Shown here one piece after another: positions 10,962-22,902 of a stretch of DNA of 64,000 bases; position 1 is the stretch's first letter; every line of letters starts with the position of its first letter. Source of the stretch: Adineta ricciae (Eukaryota; Rotifera; Eurotatoria; Adinetida; Adinetidae); assembly GCA_905250025.1 (NCBI GenBank), contig CAJNOJ010000095.1, positions 248,001-312,000 on the forward strand, in the 5' to 3' direction. The translations under genes were made by a program, and so were the position numbers. The notes under the pieces were generated by a model. It was not told where the DNA came from. It made no database searches and worked only from the letters and a program-made list of their open reading frames with translations.

Positions 10962-13385
10962 ATGGATGCCGATGAATTTCGACAACGAGGTAAAGAAATG
11001 GTGGATTTCATTGCGGATTATCTGACAACTATTCGAACGCGACGTGTTTTTCCAAGTGTGAAACCTGGCTACATGCGTCCGCTGATTGACGATGAAGCGC
11101 CAAGACAAGGAGAACCATGGAATCAAATATTTAATGACATCGAACGCGTCATCATGCCTGGTGTACGCATCACAAGGGTTTCTCATACATGATTTTAGCA
11201 AAATTTCCTTTGCTGTAGGTTACACATTGGCAGTCACCGTACATGCACGCTTATTTCCCAGCATTGAATTCTTATCCATCGATGTTAGGAGTATGGAAAT
11301 GATATGTTTTGCGTGATATGATATTGGTATCATATTTTTAGGATATGTTAGCGAATTGTTTGAATCAAATAGGATTTACTTGGGTATGTAAGTTAAGAAA
11401 GAAATAATGAATAGAAATATGTGTATGTTAGGCATCGAGTCCGGCGTGCACAGAACTAGAAACGGTTGTCATGGATTGGTTAGCAAAGATGATCGGTTTA
11501 CCAAATGATTTTCTTCATTCACATGCTGATACAACCGGAGGTGGTGTTATTCAAGTAGGACTAAAGCTATTTCTAAGATGGGATGCGAATAAGATTTATT
11601 GTAGACAACGGCATCAGAAGCCACACTAGTGGCATTACTTGCTGCTCGGAAAGAAGTTATTCGTCGTGTACAAGCCCAATTTCCTTATTTGAGTCCTGCA
11701 GAAATCAACGGACGTCTTGTTGCTTATTGTTCTGATCAAGCCCATTCATCTGTCGAGAAAGCTTGTTTGATCGGTTTGGTGAAACTGAATCTTGTGCCAA
11801 GCGATGATAAACTACGCCTACGTGGCAGTGCATTAAGACAAGCAATTGCTAAAGATAAGGAAAATGGTTTAATTCCATTCTACGTAAGTGCCGAAACTCA
11901 CCAAAACGTCTCCGAAAAGAACTTCCTGTTTTTTTATAGTTATGTGCAACATTAGGAACAACTGGAGCGTGTGCTTTTGATAATTTAGTTGAATTGGGAT
12001 CGATATGTAAGTTGGACTGTTCTTCTCTCGCTGGACAAGTCATTGAAATGTATGTATAGGTGAGCGAGAAAATATTTGGATACATGTCGATGCGGCATAT
12101 GCGGGTAGTGCGTTTATTTGTCCTGAATTTCGACATTTTATGGATGGAGTTGAACTAACACACTCATTCGCTTTCAATCCATCGAAATGGATGATGGTTA
12201 GTCAACTTGTTTGTCTTTTCTTCAATAAAATGACTTCCTTTTTAGGTTCATTTCGATTGTACGGCTATGTGGTAAGTACGACAATTAAACATACAGTTCG
12301 ATAGTGGACGATTCGCTTTTGGTATAGGGTTAAATCAAGTGCCGCCTTGCATCGTGCTTTCAATGTTGATCCATTGTATCTTCAACATGAAAATGCCGGT
12401 GTTGCTATTGATTATATGGTAAGATTATTTTGTTTCTTCTTCTTTGAATACAAAAGATTATTTTAGCATTGGCAAGTTCCATTGAGTCGTCGGTTTCGTG
12501 CATTGAAACTTTGGTTTGTCATACGTTCGTACGGCATCGAAGGTTTACAAAAACATATTCGAAATGTAAGACTACTCCGTTGTCTACAATTCAAATCGAT
12601 TTGAGCGTTTTCAGGGCGTTCGAATGGGAGGTGTATTCGAATCATTGGTTCAAGCAGATAAACGCTTCGAGATACCGGCTGATCGTCATCTTGGTCTAGT
12701 CGTTTTTCGTTTAAAAGGTGAAAATGAATTAACCGAACAGCTATTAAAAGAAATCAACAGCGGTGGTTCAATTCACTGTGTTCCTGCGTCGATCAAAGGC
12801 AAATACATAATTCGTTTTACTGTTACAGCTACATCAACCAATACAGATGATATTAATCGCGATTGGAAGATTATTCAAGCAGCAGCAAGTAAGATTCTTC
12901 GTCCACTAGATAGCTTGACACCACAAGAACGTCGAAACAAAATGAAAAATCTTCACGATGACTTTCGCATGTCACTGGTTCTATCCAACACCCCGCATAG
13001 TCCATGTTTGATCAATGGAAGCTTTGCTGCTATATTACCGTTGAATACCCGACATATCTATGCCATGACGCACGAATTGAGTCAACGTGGACTGAAGAAT
13101 TCTCTCCTACCAATATCCACACGACGACGTACAAAAAATTTCTCTGGTCATCAAACAATTAGTAAGCAAATGAGTATGGATGGAAATATGATTCACAGCA
13201 ATCAACAGAAATACCTAGTGCCTATAGCAACAGCATCGTTACCAATCAGTCGACAAGGCAGTTTAGATTCTCGTATTGAAGAAATCTTAGACAATAACAC
13301 AATCGAAAGTAAAGATTTTCTTTCAACACCAATCAACGGCTACGATGAGATCACGAAAGTCGTACCGAAAATTCTCAAAGAATAA
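10962..13385 (+). CDS. HDC: Group II PLP amino-acid decarboxylase, histidine-decarboxylase-like
   Basis: Cytosolic PLP enzyme that makes a biogenic amine, probably histamine from histidine. Visible motifs are [20 protein letters not shown] at the start, [54 protein letters not shown] and the PLP-lysine motif FNPSKWMM near 12175. [13 protein letters not shown] near 12480 carries Ser where aromatic-amino-acid (DOPA) decarboxylases have Gly; that position is known to separate HDC from AADC. Some tyrosine decarboxylases may share it, so a tyramine-forming enzyme is the main alternative. The last exon (from about 12616) also encodes a long C-terminal extension beyond the catalytic core, as in animal HDC. 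Many short introns, all in frame. Confidence 0.85.
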
Positions 13386-14097
13386 TCCATTGATATTATA
13401 TTTTTCTCTTTCGTGTTATATTTATCCTCGTCATATATGATAAACAAAAGCACATCATTTTATGCTTATTTGTTTGTTTAATTTACTGAAACCTTCTTCA
13501 ATGTTCGTCTGTTTATGTGAAAATAAATTCCCGAGACAAAACTTTCTTTTCGCCAAATTATATTATTCACTTCAATTCTCTGACACACCCACACGCATAT
13601 TCATCAACAGTGTGTCAATTAGTTTGCTCCTGATCAGGAGGAAACTACATTTTTTCAAACATTTTTTCCATCCAATAGTACTTGTCATGTGAAACTAACA
13701 GCGATGATTGACAGTGTGTCCACAATCATCACTTCCGCCCCCTCTGCGTAGGTGAAAGGAAAAAAGCATAATCAAGATTAATACTCAATCAAGCACAATA
13801 AAACCTATTCGTTTTTTTTTCTTTTTACACGTTTATGTATTTCTGGTCTCGTTAAGCAAGTATAGATATAAATATAGAAATATAAGAGAAACGATGTGTA
13901 ACATAATGAAGCACTTCAATTGCCAATTCATACAGAAGCAAAGTAATAATTTCTGTTTCATTTGGAAGTTTTCATTTAACTGCACATGAAACGACGAAGA
14001 AAAGAAGTAGACGAATATCAATAAATTTTGAATATTTTATTAGAAAAAGAAGCAATCATTTGACTTAATATAAAACACGAGATGAAATCAATAAATA
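13386..14097. other. Intergenic, convergent 3' flanks
   Basis: About 710 bp between the 3' ends of the HDC-like gene and an orphan membrane gene on the other strand. AATAAAACC near 13798 and several A/T runs; no supported gene. Confidence 0.35.
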
Positions 14098-14871
14098 TCA
14101 TCTTGCGAATAGCAACTCTGCGGAAATTCCTCCGATACTTTGATCCATCCATTCGACTTCCGGATCATTCATTTTCGTTACTGTTGTTATAATGCTAATT
14201 ATCATAAGACACAACATCAAACCGATTAAACTATAAATAATCAATGCTAATGATAACGCTAATCTTCTCAATCGTTGTACTAAGACAGTTCGTTTTCGTT
14301 TCAAATTCAACACGTGATTAACTTCATTTAAAAAGTCCCAAAACACTGTACCATGTGGAACATTCTGTTTACTGAAATAGTAAAGTAGATTTTGTAATGC
14401 TAGAGGTTCTTCACCAAGACGATCGTAGATAAGCGCATCGTCGGGTTTTACGTGACGCGTATCGAATTTTTTCGATTGACCTTTATCCATGGCAAGAGAA
14501 AATTCTTTCACAGCTTGGAAGTTTTCGTCGAGGTCAACGTTCTTGATTTCCTGCTGGGCTCGTTTCAATTCTCGCGTCATTTGTAAGCCCAAGTAGAAAT
14601 CCGGTAATTTACCTTCTTTGCCTGTGTCACGAAAACCCATAAAACGAATACGATGTATATTACGACGAACGACTAGCCAATAAGAATTAGGTCGAAGTGA
14701 ATGAGCTGTCAGAGGTGCTTGATAATCATAATCTCCGAGGTCTTCACGTTGTAAACGCGTCGGACTCGATGGAACCAGTTGTTCTTGGGCTTCCATCGGA
14801 TTACTAATGATGTGAAGTTCTTCTTCTTGTTTAGGAAGGCGCATAAGTCGTGTACGGTGTGTGTGAGTCAT
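14098..14871 (-). CDS. Orphan single-pass membrane protein, tandem paralog 1
   Basis: Uninterrupted ORF of 257 codons in an intron-rich neighbourhood. I do not recognise the family. It shares with the gene at 16987-17781 a block DYQAPLTAHSLRP, then VRRNIHRIR, QMTRELKRAQ, HVKPDDALIYDRLGEEPLAL, LLYYFSK, NEVNHVLN.KRKR, and one long hydrophobic segment near residues 207-232 (LALSLALIIYSLIGLMLCLM) followed by a tail of about 25 residues. Conservation spread over the whole length argues for a real gene. The basic residues before the helix suggest a cytosolic N-terminal body and an extracytosolic tail. Function unknown. Confidence 0.75.
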   Translation of the reverse strand: MTHTHRTRLMRLPKQEEELHIISNPMEAQEQLVPSSPTRLQREDLGDYDYQAPLTAHSLRPNSYWLVVRRNIHRIRFMGFRDTGKEGKLPDFYLGLQMTRELKRAQQEIKNVDLDENFQAVKEFSLAMDKGQSKKFDTRHVKPDDALIYDRLGEEPLALQNLLYYFSKQNVPHGTVFWDFLNEVNHVLNLKRKRTVLVQRLRRLALSLALIIYSLIGLMLCLMIISIITTVTKMNDPEVEWMDQSIGGISAELLFAR

Positions 14872-16986
14872 GTTATTTCAATCTGAAAACTGAAGTCAAA
14901 TCTTGATAATCGTATTTAGACTACGAAATTCAGCGATAATTTCAATCGTATGTATTAACATGGATATTTTCTCATATCAAATTACCTTGTAAAATCAATT
15001 GACCGAGAAGTGCCCCGAGAAAAAAAAGCATATTTCTATCGCGGAATTATGAGTATTTGAGGAAAACAAAATATAGTTTCATTGATTTATGAATGTTTTT
15101 TAGGCTTACACACTAAGACGAGAATGTCCGTATCTTATTTTCTTCTTTCAGTTTACCTGTATCGATGTAAATATTGTTTAACTCAAAGAGACAACGGCAA
15201 AGGAAAGGTATATACATATATAAATCGATTCAAGAAAAAAGGTTAACGTAGACACGTTATTGCATGTTGTACAAGCGCACATGGGCATAACTCAAGGTAG
15301 AAATAGTATCTCTCCTTTATGCTTATCAATCATACAAATCTAAAATGTATTGGACGACTAATATGCATAAAATGGTGAGAGAAAAAAATCGCGGAGGAAA
15401 AGTAGAGTATTACTCATGAATGAATAAATGATTTTTTTTTTGAAAAAAATTGTACGTATGATGCTCGAGGATAGATTGACAATTATTTATGAAAAAAAAA
15501 GCCTTTTCAAAATCAAAATTGTTTGGCACTCTATCTTCATTCGACGACAAATATTTTTTTCAAAGGAAGAATGAGAAAAAGAACAGTTAGTGAAACGAGT
15601 AGGAATAAGAAACAAAAATAATAGAATAGATGTGTGTATACTCATTTTCTAATTAGACTTCTCTCGTATGGAAGTAAATTGTCGTTGAAATATCCGTGAT
15701 TAAACTGAAACTTTGTAGTCTAGATGAATACTGTTGAAGCGAAGTTTGGTGTGAAATAAGAGAAAATTTGCTTGATTGCACATATGAAATGCGACGCTTG
15801 ATGTAACCAACAGTTGATCTTCATACATAATAAATTTTCGCACATTATGGATGATTTTGGTTGATGATAATGATAAACTAATCACGCACGTGTTCGCTTT
15901 TAAATAAATTAATTTGTTCGCGGCAGGTCTCAATAACGACCTTTAGACGAAAAAAGTGCGATTTTGTCATAAGTGCTCGAGTTTCGATGGCAAATTGGTT
16001 TGAAGCTTTCACTTCATTCAGACGTCGATGCTTCAACAATGCATAGTCATTTGCAAAGCTTACATTTACTTCTCACGTCAAAAAAAGATTCGCCAAGGAC
16101 TGATTGCTTTATTAGACATAGATCGCTGCATTAAATCACTTAATCAGATGATCTATTTGTCGTACGTTCTACGGCCTTCTTAAACGAGGAAAGGAGGATT
16201 TCTAAAGAGAAGCCTCAATGATATACAAACTCGTCTGTTTAATGTCAACTACAAACAAGAGTTGTATCCCGTTAAAGAACCATTTCGAATAGTTACGACT
16301 ATTCATTAGTGTGAGGTCGACAGAAGACAGAAAGTGATAAACGATTGAAGACAGTTAACTATTGTTTAGTGATCACAATGACAATGATTGATTACTTGTT
16401 TCTATCATGTAGAATAGTTGATCATTTCGTAAAGTAATATCTCTAAAAATCGTAGATGTGAATCAGAAATACACCTTTTGCCCCTTCCTGCCTAGTTATA
16501 TTCTTGCTACTTGCGTCACAGTTTAGCAAGATGACATTTCCGTTCTAAAAATGTAAAATGCTTTCAATCACAATAATTTTAATTATCGACTACTTTAGAA
16601 AGAAGAAAAAAAGAACATTTGTTTTGTAACAAAATGATCCAAATCTATGTGAACTATCGATAGCAATGGAATTGTCGTCGTTACAACGATTACTCAATCG
16701 CAACATCACTGAATGTCTTATCTGGTTATTTATCACACTCTAATTATCAAAGCGTAACAAAACATCACTCGCGTTACACTTTATACGGTTTCTGCTCTTT
16801 AACAAACTGCTAGAATACACTTCGACGATTCGCACTTTGACTTTGCTATAAAATCCGATAATCAGTATCACCCCCTGATCCTATTTGAGGCTTAAGTAAA
16901 CAATTTTACTATTATTTTATTTACACACGAGTATCAACGAAAATATTTTTCTCTATGATGAATTACAGCCAAAACTAGTTCTTGTA
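14872..16986. other. Intergenic between the two orphan paralogs
   Basis: About 2.1 kb with no ORF that shows gene-like sequence or splice structure. Very AT-rich with A runs (15430-15500). It should contain the promoter of the 14098-14871 gene at its left end and the 3'UTR of the other paralog at its right end. Confidence 0.35.
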
Positions 16987-17781
16987 TTATTCGTGATCGT
17001 GATCTTGATGATCATCGAGATCTCTAAACACTGATAGGAACAATCGAGACGCGTTTGTTCCATTCGGACTCGTTCTACCCAGGTAATCTTGTCGGTACAT
17101 TTCTCTTAGATTTGATGTTGTTGTTAAAACGCTTAAAATCAACGAGAAAAACATAATCAGAAGTAGAATAGACACAGCTAAAGCCAGAACTAGTGCTAAT
17201 TTACGGAAGACGACCACGCGATTGATACGTTTACGGTTTGTGTCTAATACAGAGTTGACATCGAAGAGAAATGAATAAAATATGCCATTGTATGGCACAG
17301 GACAGTCTTTACTGAAATAATAAAGTAAATATTGTAGGACAATCGGTTCAGAACCGAGACCAGCATAATAAATTCCATCGGTTGGTCGAACATGTGAAAC
17401 ATTGTATCGTTGCACGCGCATTTCGTCGATTGGTAATTCGAAATAATGTACAGGTTCGAAGTCGGGTCGATACTGTAAAGCACGAATCTGATCTTCGGCA
17501 CGTTTTAATTCACGTCTCATTTGAAAAAATAAATACCAATCTTGAAACGGTTGATTCGCAGATATTCGTCGAATCATTCCCCAACTTCGAATCTTATGAA
17601 TATTGTTACGAACGATCAACCATTTTGACGTTGGAGGTAATGCATGTGCAGTCAATGGAGCTTGATAATCGTTACTAGATAGTAATGGTTTTCGCAGTGG
17701 TGCATCGGAAGTCACAACAATACGAGACTCTCGTTCACGTTTTGGCTGCTTTCGTAGACTGGATTTCGTTGGTTGAGACAT
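16987..17781 (-). CDS. Orphan single-pass membrane protein, tandem paralog 2
   Basis: Intronless ORF of 264 codons, paralogous to 14098-14871: NDYQAPLTAHALPP, IVRNNIHKIRSWG, QMRRELKRAEDQI, HVRPTDGIYYAGLGSEPIVL, LLYYFSKDCPVPYNG, VNSVLDTNRKR. A hydrophobic segment spans about residues 195-222 (LALVLALAVSILLLIMFFSL), with a longer tail than paralog 1 containing two overlapping N-glycosylation sequons (NGTNAS) and an acidic/His-rich end (DDHQDHDHE). The sequons support an extracytosolic tail, hence N-in/C-out topology. Family and function unknown. Confidence 0.75.
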   Translation of the reverse strand: MSQPTKSSLRKQPKRERESRIVVTSDAPLRKPLLSSNDYQAPLTAHALPPTSKWLIVRNNIHKIRSWGMIRRISANQPFQDWYLFFQMRRELKRAEDQIRALQYRPDFEPVHYFELPIDEMRVQRYNVSHVRPTDGIYYAGLGSEPIVLQYLLYYFSKDCPVPYNGIFYSFLFDVNSVLDTNRKRINRVVVFRKLALVLALAVSILLLIMFFSLILSVLTTTSNLREMYRQDYLGRTSPNGTNASRLFLSVFRDLDDHQDHDHE

Positions 17782-18883
17782 GGCGATCTAAAGGAACAGA
17801 AAAGAAAAACGAGATCTTCGAATACTGTATGTATGTATAACGACGACAAGTAATAACATCAATCCTTGATATTTTACTATTAATCAAAAATTATCATAAT
17901 ACTTTAAGACCTTTATCTCTCCAATGGATTTATTCAAGATTTCGTCTTTCGTTGAGATATTCGAACTCATCGATGTTTTGTAGTGAATGCTTGCATAATA
18001 ATGAATCAGTATATGTAATTTTTCACCAAAGTAGATGTTATATCAATACGGACGACATATCTCTCCAAATACTTTGCATATATAAATGTAGAGATTTATG
18101 AGTATATATAACCAAGCATGATGAAGAAGAAAGACACGAGTTTATGCACACCGTGAAGATAATATATCTTTGAGTGATGAATTCGAATACAGCTTAGAAT
18201 TATAAATGATCAGTGAAAGAGAGTGTCGATATGCTAAGTGAGAAAGACGGATCAGACTACTCCTGTTTCTGGGTAAACGTCAGTATTTGCAGCGGAAATC
18301 AATAAAGCGGTTTGTTCTGTTATGAGAAAGTAACATAATAAAAATCCATCTTTTCTTTCACTAACCCTCAATTAATCTACCTACTTGCGTCAATAAATGC
18401 ATATCTTATCAATATAATTGTATCAAACGACCATACTCATTTGAGAGGAGAGGCAGAACGAATGAAGAAAAAACCTGCGTATCATTTTCTTTTAATACAT
18501 GAGTATCTTCTTTTCGAGTGCATATTGTTCTCAATGTCTGTATAGATTATGTCATTAGGTGCACGTACATTTGTATTTGTCATTGATCAAGTCGAAAAAA
18601 ATGTGCAAGTGAAAGAGACGTATGTTTGTTTTCGTCGGTTATTTATAGATACACGCGAGTCGTGTTTTTTTCTATTAGTCATTTTGAATTCGATGATCGA
18701 AATAAAGCTTATGACGTCAATTTTACTGCATTCATTCATTTTCTAATTATATTTTCTTGCTGAGAATAAGCAAATCTTAGTTTTGTGTTCAAACGCGAAA
18801 TATTCGATAGGATTTCTGGTTATTGCGCAAGTCTTTCGAAATTTGAGTCATATAAAAATGCGTGAGCTCTCATTATCCCGGGT
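17782..18883. other. Divergent intergenic region
   Basis: About 1.1 kb between the orphan membrane gene (-) and the NMNAT-like gene (+). TATAAAA at 18851-18857 lies about 30 bp before the NMNAT-like start and could be its TATA box or simply 5'UTR. No gene seen. Confidence 0.4.
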
Positions 18884-19621
18884 ATGAGTGCAATGAAAAG
18901 TGCTGTATTAATACTCGGCGGTGCCTTCAATCCAGTCCATACTCAGCATATAGCTTTATTTGATCTCGTTAAACAAGAATTAGAAGCAACTGGCGAATGG
19001 CAAGTGATTGGTGGATATTTAGCTGTTGCACCAGATAATTATGTGCTACATAAGTTACATTCGCGAAATGAACGAACCATTAAACTTGAGCATCGTTTAG
19101 CGCTGGTTAGAGAAGCGATGGAAAACGTTCCGTGGTTGAGAAATAGCCCGTTTCAAGACGAAATGCTCAAACAACATGATGGTTCAGCGACGGGACTGGG
19201 CCAGCGATTGAAAAAGCTTCTAAACAATCCGAACGTAGAAGTTTTGATACTTGTCGGTGGTGATCGAATGCTAAAACGAGGTGAACCTATCTGGCGACGA
19301 GCTTCAGCTAAAACGCCGGTTAAACATATCGGTGTCGGTCGAATTATGGATGAACACATCAATCTGCTCGAACTTTGGCAAGCTGATCTCGAGAAGAATC
19401 TTGTTCCCCACCGTCAAGAATATATCATCTTGAATATTCCTCTTCGATCCGTTAGTTCGTCATTAGTTCGCACCCATCTTCAACAGTGGTTCAATGCCAG
19501 TAAGGATATTGAAAAACAAAACGAAATCGAACACGATCTAGTTCATTCGAATATGTACCTTGATTTTAATGTAATGAATTATATAAAAACCCATCACAAT
19601 GATTTATATATTGATGTGTAA
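18884..19621 (+). CDS. NMNAT-like nucleotidylyltransferase
   Basis: Single-exon, 245-residue protein of the HIGH-type nucleotidylyltransferase superfamily. The nucleotide-binding motif GGAFNPVHTQH is at residues 12-22, and the second signature is VSSSLVRTHL near residue 193 (the ISSTxxR motif of NMNATs). A central VLILVGGDRM strand resembles the GADLL/GSDxL loop. These motifs support transfer of AMP to nicotinamide or nicotinate mononucleotide (NAD synthesis), but the body is divergent from animal NMNAT1-3 and another NMP-like substrate is possible. It lacks introns, unlike most neighbours. Convergent with TEX2, 154 bp away. Confidence 0.75.
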   Translation: MSAMKSAVLILGGAFNPVHTQHIALFDLVKQELEATGEWQVIGGYLAVAPDNYVLHKLHSRNERTIKLEHRLALVREAMENVPWLRNSPFQDEMLKQHDGSATGLGQRLKKLLNNPNVEVLILVGGDRMLKRGEPIWRRASAKTPVKHIGVGRIMDEHINLLELWQADLEKNLVPHRQEYIILNIPLRSVSSSLVRTHLQQWFNASKDIEKQNEIEHDLVHSNMYLDFNVMNYIKTHHNDLYIDV

Positions 19622-19775
19622 TTATCTCCATTCTCTAACACGTACACAATAAAAAATGTACATTAAAAAATAAACAAAATATAATAAAACTCTTCACTGT
19701 CCGTTCGATTTAGATCTGATTGCGTAGCTGTCCATTACTAAAATGAATTCAGAAAAGTTCACCATTGACTAGAAA

Positions 19776-22700
19776 TCATTTTTCCGAAACATACATAACA
19801 TCATCAACCCAATCGCGAAAAAATGGTAATAGTTGATCATCCATGGCTGGGAGAACCAGAAGACGCTAGAAGCAGAAGGAAAGACTATCGATCGAATATC
19901 AAACGTTTGGATCTTACTTTGAATTCATCTCGAATACGAGCTTCGAGAAAGTCATGAATCAGCGCATAAGAATATTTACTTTCACCAAGCACGGGAGAAA
20001 CCTTCAGATTCAAATCAGGCATTTCAGCGAATCCCACCCTATACAAAGAATTAGAAGACAAGATCCCGAGATTCAGATGGCTTTACCAAACACGATCACT
20101 AGGTGGTGGTGGAATATTGATCTATACAAATCAAATCGATGATGTAATTGCTAACATAGAAAGAAATTTACTGTCATAATTCCACTTAGATTTGTTATTG
20201 CGATGTTGGCGCCAATTTCTGCCTTGGAGATTTTTTCGATTACACCAGCAACTGGTTTAAATGAAGCGAAACGTTGAACATGTTTATTAGCAGCAACTTT
20301 TGTCAATAATGAGTCGATTTTTCGTGCAGCCACACTAAAATATACATTAACATGAATCGAATCTGAGTATTCGCAGATAGAACTGTACTTCTCAGGTAGC
20401 TCAGGCTCTTTCGCAACTGGTTTGGGACTTGGTATGAGTTCTCTATTTTCTGCACATTCATCATCGTTTTGTGTTGCATCGTTTGAACGATGTTGATAAT
20501 GCAATGGCTGGTCAGCAATTGAATTGTAATTGAGTAATCGATTAAGAGCTATTTTCGTCTTAATTGTAAAACTAGAAAAAAAACGAAATCTTTCTGATTC
20601 AGTTTTATTACGCGTCGACGTTGACTTACTTAAAATCACCTCGGTAGAAGACAAACACATTGAACCATATTCCTTTTGTGTTCCATTGCATTGGGTGAAC
20701 TTTGAGAATGACTGGAAACGTACTGCCCATATCGATTGTTTCGACGCGAAGACCTTCCATAACACTGACCTACAAACAACACAGCGTAAAATCAAATGTT
20801 CATGCCCAGTTATCAAAAACTCACCGCAATTTCTTTCAATTTCAATTCGATTTTTTCTTTGAGTAGATCTTTGAAGAATCGGTCTTCAAAAATATCACAA
20901 CATAGACGACGTGTCAGAAAATTCAATGTAATAGCTGCTTCATCGAGACATTCAGAAGAATTGAGCAATCGATAGAGATTTTCTTCTTCTTTACGTATTT
21001 TCTTTTTCGCTGATCCTTTTCGATGTGTAACAGGTGAATCTTTTTCTAATGCATCTCGAGCACCTTGACGAGCTTGATTTATATCACTAAGTATATCAGT
21101 TTCGTTGATTTGACTGCGAAGTGCTTCCGTTTCACTGTTTTCTAATGATGAAGTATCAGGATAGGGCGGACCAACTGTTTCAGCCGGTTTCATTTGCACT
21201 CGACTTTCTAGATTAACTGTATTTGTTGGCATTGCTATTCCAATTTGCGTATCTGAACTACTATGAGCGATCGTATTGGCAGGTGGTGTACTTGTTTGGA
21301 GATTATCAGTGTGATCGTCATCGTCTTTATCTTTGCGTAGAACAAGTGACAATCTAGATGTAAATAGTAGAAAACACAATGATCGAAGACGAGTGTAAAG
21401 CGATAAACATACTTATGAAACCAATCTTCTTTCTCAGGACAAGTTTCGAAGAAAAGGCTCAATGTTGTCTGGGAGTTATTGAAAAAATCGTCCGTATCAT
21501 ATTTTGACTTGTCGTAGAACTGTTTGTTTGTGATTTGTTTGTTGGATATTTCAATATTTTGCAAGACAATGGGATATTCATTGAGCCAGTATTTGATTCG
21601 ACTTAAGGGTGTTCCTGGAACAAGGATTAATTTTGCTCCTAGATGAGCAAACGATAAGAATCAACATTTGAATCGTAAGTTTCAATTACCTTTAATTTTA
21701 TATTCTCTAAATCCAACAAACTTCATTTCTTTATCCTTTTTCTCGTCGGAAATTGTTCGAGATGGTAAATGAATGGTAAGACGATAACTATCCAAATAAA
21801 TAACTGCTGGATATCGAGTAAATGCCTGATCTTTATCTACATCATAGTGTCCAAAGACAACTTCACAGCATGTCTAGAAAAGTGAAGCATATGATCGTTT
21901 TCGAGATATTCTTGAACGAATATCCTACGTGTAAACTTGTTAGTTTATTTTCTTTGATTGCTTCATCTTGAAGTGCATTTTCTAATTCAGGAAAATCGAT
22001 CCATTCGTGTGGAATCGACTCGCCACCTTTAGTACGAAGATACATTTGTATAATAATGTAAGCAAGCGCAGAAGCGGTGAGAAAGCCGAGAAAATAACCG
22101 CTGAAAAAAGGTGATAGTGGTTTCCATAGCATAATTATGACTGATATAGCACCAACAATACCCTAAAGGATTCCAAGTAGACTAGACTCTAATTCTACGT
22201 TTGCTTTTGTACTTACCGACACCGGATAAATGATTGTTTGTTTGAAATCATCTTTCGATTCGATTGTATGATAATGAAATCTGGGTCCAGCTAACAGCAT
22301 CGTTGATTTTCGTTTGGGTTTTTCACTGTTCGTTGATTTCGGTTCGACTGGATCATTTCTGTGAAGAATAGAATCCTCCGAACCGCTTTCACTCGGTGCC
22401 TGACTATGTCGTCGATTCAATTCGAAACGTACATTGTTCAGAATCATATCTTTCGCGTGTTCACTGTTTTCACTGGAGAAAATATCTTGAAACGAATGAC
22501 TTTGCGACATTCCTCCGATAGATGAACTTAAGCTCTCGTTGAGACTCTTCTTGCTAACATTCGTTAACAATTGACTCTTTGGAGATGAACGTTCACAACT
22601 TGAAACATCCTCACCTATTCAAACATATGCATCAATCAAAACAATACTCCATTTCTCTTACTGGATGGTAAGCGTTGTCGTACTTCAATAGGTGCCGATG

Positions 22701-22902
22701 GCTTTCTTTCGATCACTAATGCATCATCAGCTAGATTGGCACGTGTAAAATGTACTTGATTGTTATTCGTATTGTTGTGTGATTGTTTTCGACGTTCAAT
22801 ATTCTCAGCAATATCTTCCTTAAAATTGTTTATTCGTTGTCCAAGTTTTTCCAAAAATATGCTCGGACTTTTCTTCGGTTGATCCGGATTGGTTGTACTC
22901 AT
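19776..22902 (-). CDS. TEX2: TEX2-like SMP-domain lipid-transfer protein
   Basis: ER-anchored lipid-transfer protein of membrane contact sites. N-terminal low-complexity Ser/Asn-rich region from MSTTNPDQPKKSPSIFLEKL (22902), then a hydrophobic segment near 22080-22120 (FFSGYFLGFLTASALAYIII). A PH-like segment follows at about 21300-21880 (VVFGHYDVDKD, SRIKYWLNEYP). The SMP domain comes next (LNFLTRRLCCDIFEDRFFKD near 20910, KLKEIAV). Joining exons below 20200 gives GIMTINIPPPPSDRVWVGFA, the classic TEX2 SMP C-terminal block, and a last exon RLLVLPAMDDQLLPFF ending at 19776. Start chosen at the first ATG after an acceptor. Several introns of about 50 bp. Confidence 0.9.

Noticed and set aside
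13833-14021. Minus-strand 62-codon hydrophobic open frame
   Set aside because: Short, AT-rich, lies in the 3' flank of the orphan membrane gene and shows no conserved features.
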